DNA of 64,000 bases from Mesorhizobium sp. LMG 17147 (GTDB taxonomy: Bacteria; Pseudomonadota; Alphaproteobacteria; Rhizobiales; Rhizobiaceae): contig NZ_JANCTC010000002.1 in NCBI RefSeq assembly GCF_024297145.1, forward strand, positions 665,001 through 729,000, written 5' to 3'. The notes under the pieces were generated by a model that saw only the letters and a program-made list of their open reading frames with translations, was not told where the DNA came from and searched no databases. Of this stretch, positions 55,982-64,000 are shown piece after piece (positions within the stretch are counted from its first letter, which is position 1; every line of letters starts with the position of its first letter). A program made the position numbers and the translations under genes.

Positions 55982-57522
55982 CCGGCGATCAAGACGTCAT
56001 CCTGAAGCTGGAGGATGTCTCGAAAGTCTATTCCGGCACCGTCGCGGTCAAACGTGCGAATTTCGAGGTGCGCAAGGGTGCGGTCAACGTGCTGGTCGGC
56101 GAAAACGGGGCCGGCAAATCGACGCTGATGAAGATCATCGCCGGCGTCGAGCAGCCGACGCTCGGGCGCATTCTGCTGGACGGCGAGGAGGTCTCCTTCT
56201 CGTCATCCGGGGACGCGGTAACCCGCGGCATCGGCATGGTATTCCAGGAGCTCAACCTGTTCGGCAATCTGACCGTCGCCGAAAATATTTTTGCCACCCG
56301 CGAGATCACCAACCGCTTCCGCAAGATCGACCGCAAAGAGCAGGAGCGCCGCGCGGCGGAATTTCTTGAACGCCTGGAGGCTGGCATACGGCCGGACATG
56401 CTGGTCGAGGATCTGCGCATCGGCCAGCAGCAGCTGGTCGAGATCGCCAAGGCGGTTTCGCTCGATGCGCGCATCCTGATCATGGACGAGCCGACCTCGG
56501 CGCTCAGCGCGGCGGAAGTCGAGATCCTGTTCAAGGTGATTGCCGACCTCAAGGCGGGCGGCGTGGCAATCGTCTACATCTCGCATCGGCTCGAGGAATT
56601 GATCCGCATCGGCGACACCATCACGGTGCTGCGCGACGGGCGCATCACCGGCCAGGCGGAGATGAAAGACGTCGACACCCAGTGGATCGTGCGGCAGATG
56701 ATCGGCTCGGACGCCAAGGACTTCGCTAAGGCCGACGGCCATGTGCCGGGCGAAGAGATATTCCGCGCCGAGGACATTTGCCTACCGCGCGTCACCGGCG
56801 GGCTTGCGGTCGACCACGTCTCGCTGTCGCTGCGCGCTGGCGAGATCCTTGGCATCTACGGCCTGATGGGCGCCGGACGCAGCGAGCTGTTCGATTGCAT
56901 CATGGGCCGCCACGGCCATTCGACCGGCGCGATATTCATTGCCGGCAAAAAGGTGCACGAGCGCGACACGACGCGGCGCATCCGGCGCGGGCTGGCGCTG
57001 ATCCCCGAAGACCGCCAACGCGAAGGGCTGGTGTCGATCCTCTCCGTCGCCAGCAATCTGACTCTGGCCAGCCTGTCGCGGTTCGTGCGCCTGTTCCACA
57101 TTCGTGGTGCCGCCGAACGACAGGCGGTGACCCAGACGGTGCGCGAACTGGCCATCAAGGTCGCCGATCCGACGCAGGAAGTCTCGTCGCTGTCGGGCGG
57201 CAACCAGCAGAAGGTGGTGATCGGCAAGGCGCTGCTCACCGGACCGAAGGTGCTGCTGATGGACGAGCCGAGCCGCGGCATCGACGTCGGCGCCAAGGCC
57301 GACGTTTTCCGCACCATGCGCAAGCTGTCGCGCGACGGCCTAGGGATCCTGTTTGCCACCTCCGATCTCGACGAAGTGATGGCGTTGTCCGACCGTATCG
57401 CAGTGATGAGCAATGGAAAATTGACCGGTATCTTCGATCGCGCGGAGGCGACTGAGGCCGCGCTCGTCGCTGCCTCGGCCCTCGGCCACGGCCCGGTCCC
57501 GCACGGAGAGCAAGGCGCATGA
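55978..57522 (+). CDS. RbsA-type sugar ABC transporter ATP-binding protein
   Basis: 514 residues with two ATPase halves. The first has Walker A GENGAGKS (41-48), a reduced signature RIGQQQLVE and Walker B LIMDEPTSALS; the second has a degenerate Walker A (GLMGAGRSE) but a good SGGNQQK and LLMDEPSRGID, as usual for RbsA. It energises the importer together with the RbsC-type permease, whose start overlaps its stop. Confidence 0.92.
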   Translation: MTGDQDVILKLEDVSKVYSGTVAVKRANFEVRKGAVNVLVGENGAGKSTLMKIIAGVEQPTLGRILLDGEEVSFSSSGDAVTRGIGMVFQELNLFGNLTVAENIFATREITNRFRKIDRKEQERRAAEFLERLEAGIRPDMLVEDLRIGQQQLVEIAKAVSLDARILIMDEPTSALSAAEVEILFKVIADLKAGGVAIVYISHRLEELIRIGDTITVLRDGRITGQAEMKDVDTQWIVRQMIGSDAKDFAKADGHVPGEEIFRAEDICLPRVTGGLAVDHVSLSLRAGEILGIYGLMGAGRSELFDCIMGRHGHSTGAIFIAGKKVHERDTTRRIRRGLALIPEDRQREGLVSILSVASNLTLASLSRFVRLFHIRGAAERQAVTQTVRELAIKVADPTQEVSSLSGGNQQKVVIGKALLTGPKVLLMDEPSRGIDVGAKADVFRTMRKLSRDGLGILFATSDLDEVMALSDRIAVMSNGKLTGIFDRAEATEAALVAASALGHGPVPHGEQGA

Positions 57523-58583
57523 CTGACATTCCAGCCAAGGCGGTGGTCAACTCCATTTCGAGCGGCTCGGTCCTGCTGACGCTGATGAAGGCGAGGACGT
57601 TCATCGCGCTGATCGCCGTGCTGTTATTCTTCTCGATAGCTGCGCCCAATTTCCTATCGGCCGCCAATCTTATCCTGATGTCGAAGCACGTGGCGTTGAA
57701 CGCATTCCTCGCAATGGGCATGACCTTCGTCATCATCACCGGCGGCATCGACCTGTCGGTCGGCTCGATCGTCGGCCTGTGCGGCATGGTGGCCGGCTAT
57801 CTCGTGCTCAACGGCGTCGACCTGCAGGTCGGCTACACCATCTATTTCAACGTCTTCGAGATCGCGCTGATCACGCTTGCCGTCGGCATATTGATCGGCG
57901 CCGTCAACGGCTTGCTGATCACCAGGCTTAACGTTGCGCCATTCATAGCCACGCTCGGCGTGCTCTATGTCGCACGCGGCCTGGCACTGCTGTCGTCCGA
58001 CGGGCGCACCTTCCCCAATCTCATCGGCAAGCCGGAGCTCGGCACCACCGGGTTCGGCTTCCTCGGCGCCGGCCGGCTGCTCGGCTTGCCGGTTTCGATA
58101 TGGATCTTGGTCGTCGTAGCACTGGGGGCGGCCTATCTCGCCAGATACACCCCGCTCGGCCGCCATGTCTTCGCTGTTGGCGGCAATGAGCGGGCGGCGC
58201 GGATTTCGGGCGTCCGCGTCAACATGGTGAAGATGTTCGTCTACATGTTTTCCGGGTTCTGCGCGGCGATCGTCGGGCTGATCATCTCGTCCGAACTGAT
58301 GGCCTCGCATCCGGCGACCGGAGAGAGCTTCGAACTCAACGCCATTGCCGCGGCAGTGCTCGGCGGCACCTCGATGTCGGGCGGACGCGGCACCATCGGC
58401 GGCACCATTGTCGGCGCCTTCGTAATCGGCATCCTTTCGGACGGGCTGGTGATGATGGGCGTGAGCTCGTTCTGGCAGATGGTAATCAAGGGCCTCGTCA
58501 TCATCGTAGCCGTTGTCGTCGACCAAGCCCAGCGCCGGCTGCAGAGCCGTGTCACGCTGATGCAGATGGCAAAGGCCGGCTGA
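57519..58583 (+). CDS. RbsC-type sugar ABC transporter permease
   Basis: 354 residues with eight to ten membrane segments and the RbsC-family blocks FVIITGGIDLSVGSIVGL and FAVGGNERAARISGV. It forms the membrane pore with the RbsA and RbsB partners. It ends one base before the dehydrogenase gene, so the transport and enzyme genes are one operon. Confidence 0.92.
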   Translation: MTDIPAKAVVNSISSGSVLLTLMKARTFIALIAVLLFFSIAAPNFLSAANLILMSKHVALNAFLAMGMTFVIITGGIDLSVGSIVGLCGMVAGYLVLNGVDLQVGYTIYFNVFEIALITLAVGILIGAVNGLLITRLNVAPFIATLGVLYVARGLALLSSDGRTFPNLIGKPELGTTGFGFLGAGRLLGLPVSIWILVVVALGAAYLARYTPLGRHVFAVGGNERAARISGVRVNMVKMFVYMFSGFCAAIVGLIISSELMASHPATGESFELNAIAAAVLGGTSMSGGRGTIGGTIVGAFVIGILSDGLVMMGVSSFWQMVIKGLVIIVAVVVDQAQRRLQSRVTLMQMAKAG

Positions 58584-58584
58584 C

Positions 58585-59619
58585 ATGGCGGAGCTGCGTG
58601 GCGCGCTGATCGGCTGCGGCTTCTTTGCCGTCAACCAGATGCATGCATGGCGCGACATAGAGGGCGCTTCGATTGCCGCCATCTGCGACCGCGATCCGGA
58701 CCGGTTGAGGGTCGTCGGCGACCAGTTCGGCATCACGCGGCGCTATACCGACGCGGCTGCGCTGGTTGCCGGCGAAAGGTTGGATTTCGTCGACATCGCT
58801 ACCACCGCACCAAGCCACAGAACGCTCGTGGAGATGGCGGCGCAGTATGGCGTTCCGGTAATCTGCCAAAAGCCGTTCGCGCCGTCGCTTGCCGACGCCA
58901 AGGCCATGGTGAAAGCCTGCGCCGACGCCGGCGTGCCGTTGATGGTGCATGAAAATTTTCGCTGGCAGTCGCCGATCCAGGCGGTGCGTGCGGTGCTCGA
59001 CAGTGGCGAAATCGGCACCCCCTTCTTCGGACGGATCTCGTTTCGATCGGCTTATGACGTGTTTTCCGGCCAGCCCTATCTGGCGACCGGAAGGCGCTTC
59101 ATTATAGAGGATCTCGGCATCCATATCCTCGACATCGCCCGCTTTCTGCTGGGCGACGTCTCGACGGTCACCGCGCGAACGGCGCGCGTCAATCCTGGGA
59201 TAACCGGCGAGGACGTTGCGACGATGCTGATGGACCACACGGGCGGCGCCACTTCGGTGGTCGACTGTAGCTACGCCAGCAAGCTCGCGACAGAGCCGTT
59301 CCCCGAGACGCTGATCGAGATCGATGGCAAGGACGGCACGATCCGGCTGGCGCAGGGCTACCGCCTCACCGTCACCGGCAGGAGCGGGACGGTCGGTAGC
59401 GACGTCTCGCCGCCGCTGCTGGCCTGGGCATCGCGGCCGTGGCACAACATCCAGGAAAGCGTCGTCGCCATTCAAAAACATTGGGTCGATTGCCTGACCA
59501 ACGGAACTGAGCCCGCGACCTCGGGCGCGGACAACCTCAAGACATTAGCGCTGGTCGAGGCAGCGTACGCCGGCGCCGCAAGCCGGGAGCCGGTGCAACT
59601 CGACGCCTTGCTGAAATGA
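58585..59619 (+). CDS. apsD: Gfo/Idh/MocA-family dehydrogenase, D-apiose dehydrogenase-like
   Basis: 344 residues. Rossmann start ALIGCGFFAVNQMHAWRD is highly characteristic of the D-apiose dehydrogenase subgroup; the family's Glu-Lys-Pro motif appears as CQKPF and a catalytic His occurs in EDLGIHILDIARF. It oxidises D-apiose to D-apionolactone with NAD. It overlaps the lactonase-like gene by 4 bp. Assignment rests on subgroup resemblance plus the lactonase, oxidoisomerase and RuBisCO-like neighbours; another pentose/aldose is the alternative. Confidence 0.82.
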   Translation: MAELRGALIGCGFFAVNQMHAWRDIEGASIAAICDRDPDRLRVVGDQFGITRRYTDAAALVAGERLDFVDIATTAPSHRTLVEMAAQYGVPVICQKPFAPSLADAKAMVKACADAGVPLMVHENFRWQSPIQAVRAVLDSGEIGTPFFGRISFRSAYDVFSGQPYLATGRRFIIEDLGIHILDIARFLLGDVSTVTARTARVNPGITGEDVATMLMDHTGGATSVVDCSYASKLATEPFPETLIEIDGKDGTIRLAQGYRLTVTGRSGTVGSDVSPPLLAWASRPWHNIQESVVAIQKHWVDCLTNGTEPATSGADNLKTLALVEAAYAGAASREPVQLDALLK

Positions 59620-61523
59620 CAGCCGACGCCTTCCTCCTCTACGGCACAGGTGCCGTTGAAGCCGAACCGGTCAGGCTGCGAGCCGGCGCGCTGACGGCGG
59701 ACTTCGTCAACGGCAATCTGCGCACCATTCGGCATGGCGGCACCGAAGTTCTGCGCGCTATCGCCTACATCGTCAGGGATCGCGACTGGGGCACCTACGA
59801 GCCGAGACTGGCCGATCTTGCCATCGAACAAAATGCCGAGGCTTTTTCCGTGAGCTATTCGGCAAATTGCCGGGCACCGGACGGCAGCCGGCTCGACTTC
59901 CGCGCAACCATCAAGGGCTCCGCCGATGGCAAATTGGTCTTCGACGTGAGCGCTCTTCCGGATAGCGATTTCGAAACCAATCGCTGCGGCTTCTGCATCC
60001 TGCACCCGATTGCCGGCTTGGCCGGCAGCCCGGTCACGGTCGAGCATACCGATGGCAGCGTGGTCGCGACCAGGCTTCCAGAGCTGATCGATCCCCGGCA
60101 GCCTTTCAAGGATCTGCGGGCGATCACCCATGAGGTCCGGCCGGGCGTCACCGCTGAATGCCGGATGGAAGGCGACATTTTCGAGATGGAGGACCAGCGC
60201 AACTGGTCGGATGCCTCCTACAAGACCTATGTCCGGCCGCTCGCGCTGCCATGGCCATACGTGCTGCCGGCCGGCAAGACCTTCCGCCAGACCATCAGCT
60301 TGCGGATGGAGGTTGGCGGGAAAGTGCCGGCTGTTGCGGCAAGCGCCGAACCGATTCGTATCACGCTCGGCCAAGCCGGACCGGTGCTGCCGGATGTCGG
60401 CGTGATCATCTACCCGGATGAGGTCGAGGGGGCGCTGGGCAAGCTGCCGATGCTGTGCGAGCTTGGCCCGCAGCAATTGATGTTCCACTATGACCCGACG
60501 CGCGGCCACGAGCTCGATGTCTTGCGATCCTACGCCCGGCTCGCCGCCGCCTATCCGGTCCGGACAACGCTCGAATGTGTCATTGCCGGCGACGGCGATC
60601 TCGACGCCGAGCTTTCAGGCGTCGCCGACGGGGTGCGGCAGGCCGGGCTCAAGCTTTCGGCCATTGCCGTCTCGCCCTCGGTCGACCGGCAGTCGACGCC
60701 ACCGGGCAGCGCGTGGCCGCGCTGCCCACCGCTCGAAGGCGTCTATGCCGCGACGCGGCGCGCCTTTCCCGACAGCCGCCTCGGCGGCGGCATGTTCAGC
60801 TATTTCACCGAACTCAATCGCAAGCGTGTGCCGCCCGACCCGCTCGATTTCGTCACGCATTGCACCTGCCCGATCGTGCACGCCGCCGACGATCTCAGCG
60901 TCATGCAATCGTTGGAGGCGCTGCCTTCCATCACAGCCTCCGTGAGGGCGATCTTCGGGGCAAAACCCTATCGGATCGGGCCGTCGACCATTGCCATGCG
61001 CCAGAACCCCTATGGCGGTGCGACCAAGGCCAATCCCGACAGTCAGCGCATTGCCATGGCCGACCGCGACCCTCGCCATACCGGGCTGTTCGGAGCCGCA
61101 TGGACGATCGGCTATGCCGCACGTGTTGCGCCGGCCGAACTCGAAATGCTGACGCTCTGCAGCTTCACCGGACGATTCGGCGTGCTGGCCTCGTCGGGCG
61201 AACCTGTCGAAGAAGGTACACCCCGGCCGATTTTCCACGCGGTGAAAGGACTTTGCGATCTGGCCGGCCATGCGCATGTGGCGGCGACAACGACCGATGA
61301 GAGGCGGGTGCTGGCACTTGCCGGCCGCTCCCAGACAGGCAAGATCATCGTCTGGCTGGCGAACCTTACCCCGGTCGATGTTCCGGTCGACGTTTCCGGG
61401 CTCGGCTCCGATCAGGGCCCTCTCAAGATTTGGAATGGACGACTGTCACGCCAGATTCCGCGCGATACGTCGGGCCGAGACCATCTTGTGATGACACCCT
61501 ACGCAATCGTCCGGATCGGCTGA
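59616..61523 (+). CDS. apnL: D-apionate lactonase-like protein
   Basis: 635 residues, soluble, with an N-terminal beta-rich part and a C-terminal TIM-barrel-like part; no common hydrolase motif. The length, the start MTADAFLLYGTG and the position directly after the apiose dehydrogenase match ApnL, which hydrolyses D-apionolactone to D-apionate. It is the last gene of the operon; the next gene is convergent, 77 bp away. Confidence rests mostly on context. Confidence 0.72.
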   Translation: MTADAFLLYGTGAVEAEPVRLRAGALTADFVNGNLRTIRHGGTEVLRAIAYIVRDRDWGTYEPRLADLAIEQNAEAFSVSYSANCRAPDGSRLDFRATIKGSADGKLVFDVSALPDSDFETNRCGFCILHPIAGLAGSPVTVEHTDGSVVATRLPELIDPRQPFKDLRAITHEVRPGVTAECRMEGDIFEMEDQRNWSDASYKTYVRPLALPWPYVLPAGKTFRQTISLRMEVGGKVPAVAASAEPIRITLGQAGPVLPDVGVIIYPDEVEGALGKLPMLCELGPQQLMFHYDPTRGHELDVLRSYARLAAAYPVRTTLECVIAGDGDLDAELSGVADGVRQAGLKLSAIAVSPSVDRQSTPPGSAWPRCPPLEGVYAATRRAFPDSRLGGGMFSYFTELNRKRVPPDPLDFVTHCTCPIVHAADDLSVMQSLEALPSITASVRAIFGAKPYRIGPSTIAMRQNPYGGATKANPDSQRIAMADRDPRHTGLFGAAWTIGYAARVAPAELEMLTLCSFTGRFGVLASSGEPVEEGTPRPIFHAVKGLCDLAGHAHVAATTTDERRVLALAGRSQTGKIIVWLANLTPVDVPVDVSGLGSDQGPLKIWNGRLSRQIPRDTSGRDHLVMTPYAIVRIG

Positions 61524-61600
61524 AGTCATTTGCCGAGGCTCATGGGTAGCCGCACTTGCGTAGCGGTTGCGTGTAGCCGCAGCACTCCGCTGCCGCGTTG

Positions 61601-62569
61601 TCACCGGATTTGCTTTCGAAACTCGCCCGGTGCCATTCCAGTTGTCTTGGAAAAAAGACGGCTGAACGAGGCGACGTCCTGATAACCCACCCGATAGCAA
61701 ATTTCTGAAACGCTCAGTTTCGTTTCCTCAAGCATGGACCTTGCCAACTCCAGCCGCCTTTCCTGGATCCATTTTCCCGGCGTTGTCTGGAGTTCGTCGA
61801 AAAACCTGCGAGACAGGGTTCGCGAAGACATGCCCAATTCGGTTGCCAGAAATTTCAGATCGATTTCCGACATCTTGTCTTTCGAGAGCTCACGCAACTT
61901 GTCCTCGAATGGGCTGGCTCCGTTCGAAATTCCATCGAGGGAAAATTCGTAGGGACTCTGGAATGTGCGCGGCGGCGGGAGAACCAGAAGTTTTCGAATG
62001 ATCCGCTCTTCCTTCGAGAAGCCCAGATCGATCAGCAAGGCCCTGGCGAGTTCGAGTCCGGAAAACCCGCCTCCGCATGTGTAGAGGCGGTCGTGGCGAA
62101 TGAGGAGCCGGGAAGCGTCCCATCGCACTTGCGGAAACCGGCGGCTTGCCTCGGCTCTCAGCCACCAGGATATCGTCGCGCGTTTACCGTCCAATAATCC
62201 TGAATTGGCGAGCAGATAACACGCGCCGCAATGTGCTGCGATGATTGCGTCCTGCTGCTGCGCGAGCGCGATCAGCGGTTTTGAATGTTCACTCTCCTCG
62301 TCGAGCGAGCGCAGAAGCTCCGGAATCTCGACACCCGGCATGGCAATGAGAATCAGGACATCCATTTTCCGGGATGGTTGAGCCTTTGTCGGGAAGGAAA
62401 TTCCGGTGCTTGATGCCGACGGCGCGCTCCTTGAAACGAACTCACAGGAGAGAACCTGCGAACGGCAGACGTCATTCACAAGCTGAAACATTTCCACGAG
62501 CGTCGAGACGACGGCCGAATAGAAATTCGACGGCAGCCAGATCACAACGTGAAGGCTCCTGACAGCCAT
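61601..62569 (-). CDS. GlxA-type AraC-family regulator with DJ-1/PfpI-like N-domain
   Basis: 322 residues. The first ~190 form a DJ-1/PfpI (amidotransferase-like) sensor with Cys in AAHCGACYLLA; the last ~100 are a double helix-turn-helix AraC domain (LKFLATELGMSSRTLSRRFF; VSEICYRVGYQDVASFSRLFSKTTGM). Base composition is noticeably lower in GC than the apiose genes. It may regulate unrelated metabolism; its insertion between the apiose operon and the gntR gene looks like a separate arrival. Confidence 0.87.
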   Translation of the reverse strand: MAVRSLHVVIWLPSNFYSAVVSTLVEMFQLVNDVCRSQVLSCEFVSRSAPSASSTGISFPTKAQPSRKMDVLILIAMPGVEIPELLRSLDEESEHSKPLIALAQQQDAIIAAHCGACYLLANSGLLDGKRATISWWLRAEASRRFPQVRWDASRLLIRHDRLYTCGGGFSGLELARALLIDLGFSKEERIIRKLLVLPPPRTFQSPYEFSLDGISNGASPFEDKLRELSKDKMSEIDLKFLATELGMSSRTLSRRFFDELQTTPGKWIQERRLELARSMLEETKLSVSEICYRVGYQDVASFSRLFSKTTGMAPGEFRKQIR

Positions 62570-62846
62570 TGCGGTACTCCAGTGTCGTTCTCGTGGATGG
62601 CAAGCCTAGCATAGTCTTTGCAAGAATTGCCAATCCAAGCCAAGCGCGGGGGCTCCAGGAGGGCCTATGCGGGCTTGCTGACGAAAGCGGGCCGCGGAAA
62701 TCGTTGAATGAAAACACGCGGCAAATACATCGGATTCAGAGGGCAACAGAAAACTGCGTCGGTCCGGGCTCAGGCTGATCTGTGGTCAGTCAGTAGGCCG
62801 AGAGCAGGTGCCGGCCGCTACGCCGGTCGGGACCTTGCTCTTGTTT
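62570..62846. other. Intergenic region between the AraC- and GntR-type genes
   Basis: No gene seen in about 277 bp. It should contain the promoter of the GlxA-type gene and the end of the gntR transcript; an imperfect GC hairpin lies near 62812-62832. Confidence 0.35.
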
Positions 62847-63560
62847 TCAGCTGCCGGAGTTCATCACGTAAAGCGCACGCGAGCGTTCGAGGTGCTTGAT
62901 CATCGCCTTCTCGGCGCCATCCGCATCCTTGGCTTCGATGCGTCCGATGATCTCTTCGTGCTCGGTCAGCGTGAACTTTTCCTTGCCGGTCCAGATCAGC
63001 ATTTCGGTGTGGTATTCCTTTAACCAGCCAAGCATTGCCTCGCTGACGGCGACATAGATCGGGTTGCCGGATATTGCCGAGATCTGGGTGTGGAATTTCA
63101 TGTCGGCGGATATGAAGGCTTCCGAGTCGCCACGATGGCTGCGCTGCTCTGCAACCGTTGCGCGCAACCGCTGCACGTCCTCGGCGGTTGCCCTCTCCGC
63201 GGCTTCCCTGACCATGCCGCGCTCGAAGAAGATACGCGCGTTCTTGAGGTGCTCCAGCGTGTCCTTCGACGACGACAGGATGATCTTGGCGGCGCCGTCG
63301 ACCTGTTTGATGATCGACTTGGCGGTCAGCTGCAGCACTTTCGCCCGCTCGCCATGCGAGATCGCGACGAGGCCCATATTGCTCAACGCCTGCATTGCCT
63401 CGCGGATCGCCGGCCTGCCGACCTCGAAGCGCTCCATCAATTCGCGCTCCGATGGCATGTCGTCACCCGGCAGCAATTCGCCGCTGGTGATCAGGCGCTT
63501 CAGTCTCAAGAATACTTCGTCGGAAAGCTTGCGCCGGACGATCGGCTCCGAACGGTTCAT
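62847..63560 (-). CDS. GntR-family regulator, FadR/NanR (FCD) type
   Basis: 237 residues. Winged helix at about 12-75 (LSDEVFLRLKRLITSGELLPGDDMPSERELMERFEVGRPAIREAMQ pattern, seen in pieces) and an FCD ligand domain from about residue 95 with metal-type His residues in DMKFHTQI and HLERSR. NanR-like members bind TGGTATA sites and are released by sugar acids. It is divergent from the RuBisCO-like gene, and the spacer holds operator-like site 3, so it probably controls the apiose regulon and itself. Confidence 0.88.
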   Translation of the reverse strand: MNRSEPIVRRKLSDEVFLRLKRLITSGELLPGDDMPSERELMERFEVGRPAIREAMQALSNMGLVAISHGERAKVLQLTAKSIIKQVDGAAKIILSSSKDTLEHLKNARIFFERGMVREAAERATAEDVQRLRATVAEQRSHRGDSEAFISADMKFHTQISAISGNPIYVAVSEAMLGWLKEYHTEMLIWTGKEKFTLTEHEEIIGRIEAKDADGAEKAMIKHLERSRALYVMNSGS

Positions 63561-63678
63561 CGTCGCGAATCACTCCTTTTGGCCGGCCCCTATCTAGCAT
63601 TTCCGGCGCGAATTCCGGAACGCCTGCTGCCGGCTCGCCCGGCTCTGCCCAGCCGGAGAGGGCTTGCAAAGCTTATGT

Positions 63679-63692
63679 ACTCATTATACCAG
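63679..63692. promoter_or_regulatory. Operator-like site 3, gntR / RuBisCO-like divergent spacer
   Basis: ACTCATTATACCAG, identical over 14 bases to site 2. Read on the minus strand it contains TATAAT in the right position and direction to be the -10 of the gntR gene, so binding would give autoregulation; it is 53 bp before the plus-strand gene. Confidence 0.65.
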
Positions 63693-63744
63693 ATTTCAAG
63701 GGCCAAGGAACCTTTTTCGAACCACCTCGGCAGGCCGCGCGAAT

Positions 63745-64000
63745 ATGATTGTTCTCACCTATCGCATCGAAACGCCCGGCAATATCGAGGCGCTGGCGGC
63801 CAAGATCGCAAGCGACCAGTCGACTGGAACCTTCGTCGCGCTGGCCGGCGAGACCGAAGAGCTCAAGGCCAGGGTCGCGGCGCGAGTCCTGGCGATACGG
63901 CATCTGCCCGATGCGGATCGGCCGTCTCTTCCCGAAACCGGTCCCGAAGCGCGCAATGGCCCGGTCAAGCGCGCCGACGTCGACATCGCGTTTCCGCTAG
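63745..64000 (+). CDS. oiaX: RuBisCO-like protein, N-terminal part (OiaX candidate, partial)
   Basis: 85 codons to the window edge. YRIETPGNIEALAAKIASDQ, STGTFVALAGETEELKARVA and VDIAFPL match the N-terminal domain of form IV RuBisCO-like proteins (the STGT block and the FPL strand). In the D-apionate pathway a RuBisCO-like protein, OiaX, splits 3-oxo-isoapionate 4-phosphate to 3-phosphoglycerate and glycolate; a kinase (OiaK) would be needed and should lie further right. The active site is outside the window, so catalytic type cannot be checked. Confidence 0.78.
   Translation, partial: MIVLTYRIETPGNIEALAAKIASDQSTGTFVALAGETEELKARVAARVLAIRHLPDADRPSLPETGPEARNGPVKRADVDIAFPL

Overview
The window looks like a piece of chromosome from a Mesorhizobium-like alphaproteobacterium (Rhizobiales). 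The evidence is high GC, dense short operons with stop/start overlaps, an alphaproteobacterial-type ornithine decarboxylase leader, a rhizobial palindromic mosaic repeat and a content biased to uptake and catabolism. No rRNA, tRNA, CRISPR array, transposase or prophage gene was seen. All family assignments come from reading motifs and family resemblance; no database search was run.

Layout. 1-3.8 kb: a partial amidase, a long structured leader and ornithine decarboxylase, a GNAT acetyltransferase with a palindromic repeat in its 5' coding region, and an SCP2-type protein. 4-7.8 kb: a ClC channel, a DOPA 4,5-dioxygenase-like gene, a lipoprotein aminopeptidase, then a second truncated copy of the dioxygenase 3' end. 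8.05-11.9 kb: one very large, visibly less GC-rich gene for a SIR2-domain protein of the defence-associated sirtuin type (probable anti-phage gene). 12.2-16.1 kb: a molybdenum hydroxylase operon (FAD, 2Fe-2S and Mo subunits plus a MoaD/ThiS-like carrier). 16.2-24.96 kb: an MFS exporter, an acetylpolyamine amidohydrolase, an amidohydrolase and a complete polyamine-type ABC importer closed by a strong terminator. 25-31.3 kb: two serine hydrolases, Tex and glutaryl-CoA dehydrogenase. 31.7-38.4 kb: a three-gene transglutaminase / GS-like amidoligase / permuted ATP-grasp / Alpha-E cluster whose function is only predicted. 38.5-43 kb: topoisomerase IB, a DGPF protein with an ECF42-like sigma factor, and an ALDH7-type dehydrogenase. 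43-52.9 kb: a mixed region with a possible regulator, a nucleotidyltransferase-phosphoesterase pair, EmrAB-type efflux, a stand-alone nuoD and a split DUF2161 gene.

53-64 kb is a coherent sugar locus that I read as D-apiose catabolism: ApnO-like oxidoisomerase, an Rbs-type ABC importer, ApsD-like dehydrogenase, ApnL-like lactonase, a NanR/FadR-type GntR regulator and the start of a RuBisCO-like protein (OiaX candidate) running off the right edge. A near-identical motif containing CATTATACCAG lies in front of apnO, in front of the ABC operon and in the gntR/RuBisCO-like intergenic space, which would make these units one regulon.

The best candidates for new biology are the SIR2 defence gene and its recombination-scarred left flank, the transglutaminase/amidoligase cluster, a Shine-Dalgarno-sequestering hairpin before the DGPF-sigma operon, a possible short terminator-ended RNA near 31.4 kb, and the three-site apiose operator set.
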